A stretch of 64,000 bases of DNA, taken from NCBI RefSeq assembly GCF_002770595.1, contig NZ_CP022986.1, positions 434,001 through 498,000 of the forward strand, in the 5' to 3' direction. Position 1 is the stretch's first letter, and each line of letters begins with the position of its first letter. Below the pieces are notes generated by a model. That model was given only the letters and a program-made list of their open reading frames with translations. It had not been told where the DNA came from and searched no databases. The stretch comes from Chryseobacterium camelliae. GTDB lineage: Bacteria > Bacteroidota > Bacteroidia > Flavobacteriales > Weeksellaceae. Made by a program: the position numbers and the translations under genes. Positions 61,548 to 64,000 of this stretch are shown piece after piece.

Positions 61548-62261
61548 ATGAAGAAGTTATTTCTAGGACTGGCTGTGATGGCCGGTGCTGTTACCTATGC
61601 ACAGGAAACAACTACTACTACGGTAGCCGTTATGTCTACCCTGAAAGAAAAAGAGCCGGTAAGATTCGGTATTAAAGGAGCAGCCAATGCATCCCAGTTC
61701 AGCGAACAGCAACTGAATACCAAAAATCAGAAGTTAGGATTTAATGCAGGTGTTTTCGTCAATATTCCCCTTGCCAAACAATTCGCATTGCAGCCGGAAG
61801 TTTTGTACAACCAGATGGGTGCTAAAAGTGTTCTGACTTCCTCTGAAGTGCAGAGTGGAAATACTACAGTAAAAACAGAGCAGAACGTAAGCACTACCCT
61901 GAATTACATTTCAGTGCCTTTAATGGTTCAGTTTAAACCTACAGATAATTTTTATTTTGAAGCAGGCCCTGAATTCAGTTATTTTATCAACGGTAAAGAT
62001 AAGGGTGAATCCATGGTTTCATCCACAACCAACGGAATAACCACCACACAAATCCAGTCTGCATCCAGAGATATAGATAAGGATGCCATCCAGCGTTTTA
62101 ACTTTGGCTTGGGACTTGGACTGGGATATTACTTTACGGATCATTTAGGAGTCAATGCAAGATATGTGAACAGTCTTACCCATATCTACAAAGATACTCC
62201 TGTAGGACAAAACCCGAATACCAACAGAGTATTCCAGTTAGGATTAAATTATAAATTCTAA
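61548..62261 (+). CDS. Outer-membrane beta-barrel protein, copy 2
   Basis: 237 residues from the ATG at 61548 (MKKLFLGLAVMAGAVTYAQ); the open frame upstream is not part of the protein. Signal peptide, then the same barrel as copy 1: FGIKGAANASQ, FNAGVFVNIPLAKQFALQPE, YFEAGPEFSYFIN, FGLGLGLGYYFTDHLGVNARY and the final aromatic LNYKF. It differs from copy 1 mainly in loops. Tandem paralogues with separate terminators suggest independent expression. Confidence 0.9.
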   Translation: MKKLFLGLAVMAGAVTYAQETTTTTVAVMSTLKEKEPVRFGIKGAANASQFSEQQLNTKNQKLGFNAGVFVNIPLAKQFALQPEVLYNQMGAKSVLTSSEVQSGNTTVKTEQNVSTTLNYISVPLMVQFKPTDNFYFEAGPEFSYFINGKDKGESMVSSTTNGITTTQIQSASRDIDKDAIQRFNFGLGLGLGYYFTDHLGVNARYVNSLTHIYKDTPVGQNPNTNRVFQLGLNYKF

Positions 62262-62295
62262 TCAACTCTAAAGATACCCAATTAACCTTTTATAA

Positions 62296-62333
62296 AAATC
62301 CGGATCTGCCTATTTTGCAGATCCGGATTTTAA
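62296..62333. terminator. Bidirectional terminator between porin copy 2 and purF
   Basis: A 14-bp perfect stem (AAATCCGGATCTGC/GCAGATCCGGATTT) with a 7-nt loop, flanked by A- and T-runs. Confidence 0.88.
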
Positions 62334-62359
62334 TTATTATCATCAACCTGAATCAGGTT

Positions 62360-63853
62360 TTAAAAAAGTTCAACTTCCTCTCCTTTTCCTACCGGATACT
62401 TTTCTGTAAAGCATCCGAAGCAGTGGTCTGAAGATCCCAGGATTTCCTTCAGGTTATCCGTGCTCAGGAATTCAAGAGAATCTACGCCCAGATAATCTCT
62501 AAGTTCTTCCGTGGTCATATTGGCGGAAATCAGGTCATCTTTTGACGGAGTATCGATTCCAAGGTAACATGGTGCGATAATCGGCGGCGATACACTTCTG
62601 AAGTGGATTTCTTTGACGCCGGCTTCCTTAAGGATTTTAACAAGCCTTTTGGAAGTGGTACCCCGTACGATGGAATCATCAATGATAACCACCCTTTTAT
62701 CTTTGATCTCAGAAATAATAGGATTCAGCTTCAGGTTGACTACCCTTTCCCTCATTTCCTGGGTCGGAACGATAAAGCTCCTTCCGATATACCTGTTCTT
62801 AATCAGGACAGGCCGGAACGGTATTCCTGATGCTTTGGAAAAACCGATTGCCGCAGGAACGCCGGAGTCCGGAACTCCGATTACCACATCAGCTTCCACC
62901 GGTGCCTGGTGCCAGATTTTCTCCCCGGATTTCTCCCGGATTTCATATACATTGATGTTCTCCAGGGTGGAATCGGGCCTGGCAAAATAAATATATTCAA
63001 ATGAACATATCCTCTGCCGCCCTTTTTCGCTCACCATATAAGAATGCAGTTTACCCGGTTCATTTTCATTGGTGTAAATGATTTCTCCCGGTAAAATGTC
63101 ACGTACGTACTGAGCTCCTACCGCATCCAGCGCTACGGATTCAGAAGCAACCACATATGATTTCTCATCAATCGCTCCTAAAACCAGAGGACGGATCCCG
63201 TTGAAATCCCTGAACGCAAAAAATTTATTCCTCGTCATCCCTACCACGGAATAGGCACCCTGGATTTTTTCCATGGTGATTTTAATTGCAGCGCGAAGTC
63301 CGAGGTCAAGGTTTTTCTGGATCAGTCTCAGGATTACTTCAGAGTCTGAAGTGGCACGGAAGACGACGCCTTCCGCTTCCAGTTCTGCTTTAAGTTCCTT
63401 GGCATTCGTCAGGTTACCGTTGTGGGCAATAGAAAGGATGATCTGGTCGTATTCATTTTTGGCAAAAAACGGCTGGAAATTATATTTCTTCTTATCTCCT
63501 GCTGTTGTATACCTTGTATGTCCGATGGCAGAGTTCCCCATATAGGCTTCAGGGTCCTGAATTTCTTTATAAACATCCAGTACAAGGCCTTCATCTTTCA
63601 GGTTGGTAATTCTTCCGTTTTTTAAAACCGAAATACCACAGGCTTCCTGGCCTCTGTGCTGTAGTGCAAAGAGCCCGAATTGTGAGAGGGAAAATGTATC
63701 AAGATCATTATCCGAATACATTCCGAAGATCCCGCATTCTTCATTAGGGGCATCCAGTCTCTCCTCTTCCTGAGTCCTGAAAAGATTCCGTCCGTAAGGC
63801 TGATCTTTAAACTGTTTTAAATATTCACTTTTATGAATGTCTAAACTTTCCAT
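62360..63853 (-). CDS. purF: Amidophosphoribosyltransferase
   Basis: 497 residues. First committed step of purine synthesis, transferring glutamine nitrogen to PRPP. N-terminal glutamine-amidotransferase domain with nucleophile C40 in PNEECGIFG after a propeptide-like leader of about 39 residues, and HRGQEACGISV; C-terminal phosphoribosyltransferase with VIIDDSIVRGTTS (PRPP site). Ends near the window edge. The -7 box TAAATTTG at 63918-63911 on the minus strand lies about 58 bp upstream. Confidence 0.96.
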   Translation of the reverse strand: MESLDIHKSEYLKQFKDQPYGRNLFRTQEEERLDAPNEECGIFGMYSDNDLDTFSLSQFGLFALQHRGQEACGISVLKNGRITNLKDEGLVLDVYKEIQDPEAYMGNSAIGHTRYTTAGDKKKYNFQPFFAKNEYDQIILSIAHNGNLTNAKELKAELEAEGVVFRATSDSEVILRLIQKNLDLGLRAAIKITMEKIQGAYSVVGMTRNKFFAFRDFNGIRPLVLGAIDEKSYVVASESVALDAVGAQYVRDILPGEIIYTNENEPGKLHSYMVSEKGRQRICSFEYIYFARPDSTLENINVYEIREKSGEKIWHQAPVEADVVIGVPDSGVPAAIGFSKASGIPFRPVLIKNRYIGRSFIVPTQEMRERVVNLKLNPIISEIKDKRVVIIDDSIVRGTTSKRLVKILKEAGVKEIHFRSVSPPIIAPCYLGIDTPSKDDLISANMTTEELRDYLGVDSLEFLSTDNLKEILGSSDHCFGCFTEKYPVGKGEEVELF

Positions 63854-63910
63854 TTTTTCTATATGTTAGAAGTTACATATTAGATGCCTCAACGGCGGCT
63901 AAGTTAACTT

Positions 63911-63918
63911 CAAATTTA
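63911..63918 (-). promoter_or_regulatory. Promoter -7 box (TAAATTTG) of purF
   Basis: Minus-strand TAnnTTTG consensus 58 bp upstream of the purF ATG. No clear -33 element. Confidence 0.45.
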
Positions 63919-64000
63919 ATTTTGTTTGATGAACGGGTCCGTTCGGTGCTGAAGATCAGCTGTTATATCCGTATGGGTACCAGATTATTGAGCCAACAGA

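Overview
The window looks like chromosomal DNA from a flavobacterium of the Chryseobacterium type (Bacteroidota, Weeksellaceae). Four things point there: a type IX secretion (T9SS) type A sorting signal, DUF6443-type RHS proteins with lipoprotein partners, TAnnTTTG promoter -7 boxes without strong Shine-Dalgarno sites, and bacillithiol-type redox genes beside biotin, catalase and ligase clusters of flavobacterial style. No rRNA, tRNA, CRISPR array or intact insertion sequence was seen.

Layout. 1-5.1 kb: an exported FAS1 protein, two exported ferritin-like proteins, a ClC chloride channel with CBS domains and a DUF421 membrane protein. 5.1-11.4 kb: a leftward biotin operon (unknown ferritin-like diiron-type gene, bioF, bioD, bioB, bioA) divergent from a MocR-type regulator. 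11.5-17 kb: housekeeping and accessory enzymes (GNAT, nucleosidase, DsbA/FrnE, PPC protein, 3-hydroxyisobutyrate-dehydrogenase-like enzyme, cupin, DoxX). 17-23 kb: the ligase-associated DNA repair cluster (exonuclease, ATP-dependent ligase, Lhr-like helicase, PdeM). 23-27 kb: a TetR regulator with a perfect palindromic operator in front of a membrane protein, DUF3817 and rhodanese operon, then a nitrilase-family hydrolase and an AraC regulator.

27-42.6 kb is the most unusual part. It starts with a structured, promoter-headed intergenic element. Next come an exported T9SS-sorted protein, a large exported RHS-like protein split by one in-frame stop codon, and a full-length DUF6443/RHS protein whose variable tip carries an HExxH...E metallopeptidase-like motif. 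A lipoprotein follows, then two promoter-less orphan RHS tips, each with its own lipoprotein, then a decayed RHS fragment. I read this as a polymorphic RHS toxin locus with a silent reservoir of toxin/immunity cassettes. Recombination into the expressed gene could occur through the near-identical RHS core.

42.6-54 kb is a mostly leftward stress island: PNPOx-like protein, a frameshifted small membrane protein, DUF6766, FAD/Rieske oxidoreductase, two SDRs, CinA-like, zinc alcohol dehydrogenase, large catalase, DUF892 ferritin-like and a KGG-motif acidic protein. 54-57 kb has two Crp/Fnr regulators and an overlapping bacillithiol-type operon (DinB/YfiT, DUF1569, YtxJ). 57-64 kb has nicotinamidase, an RsuA/RluB pseudouridine synthase, aroB, two tandem outer-membrane beta-barrel proteins and purF.
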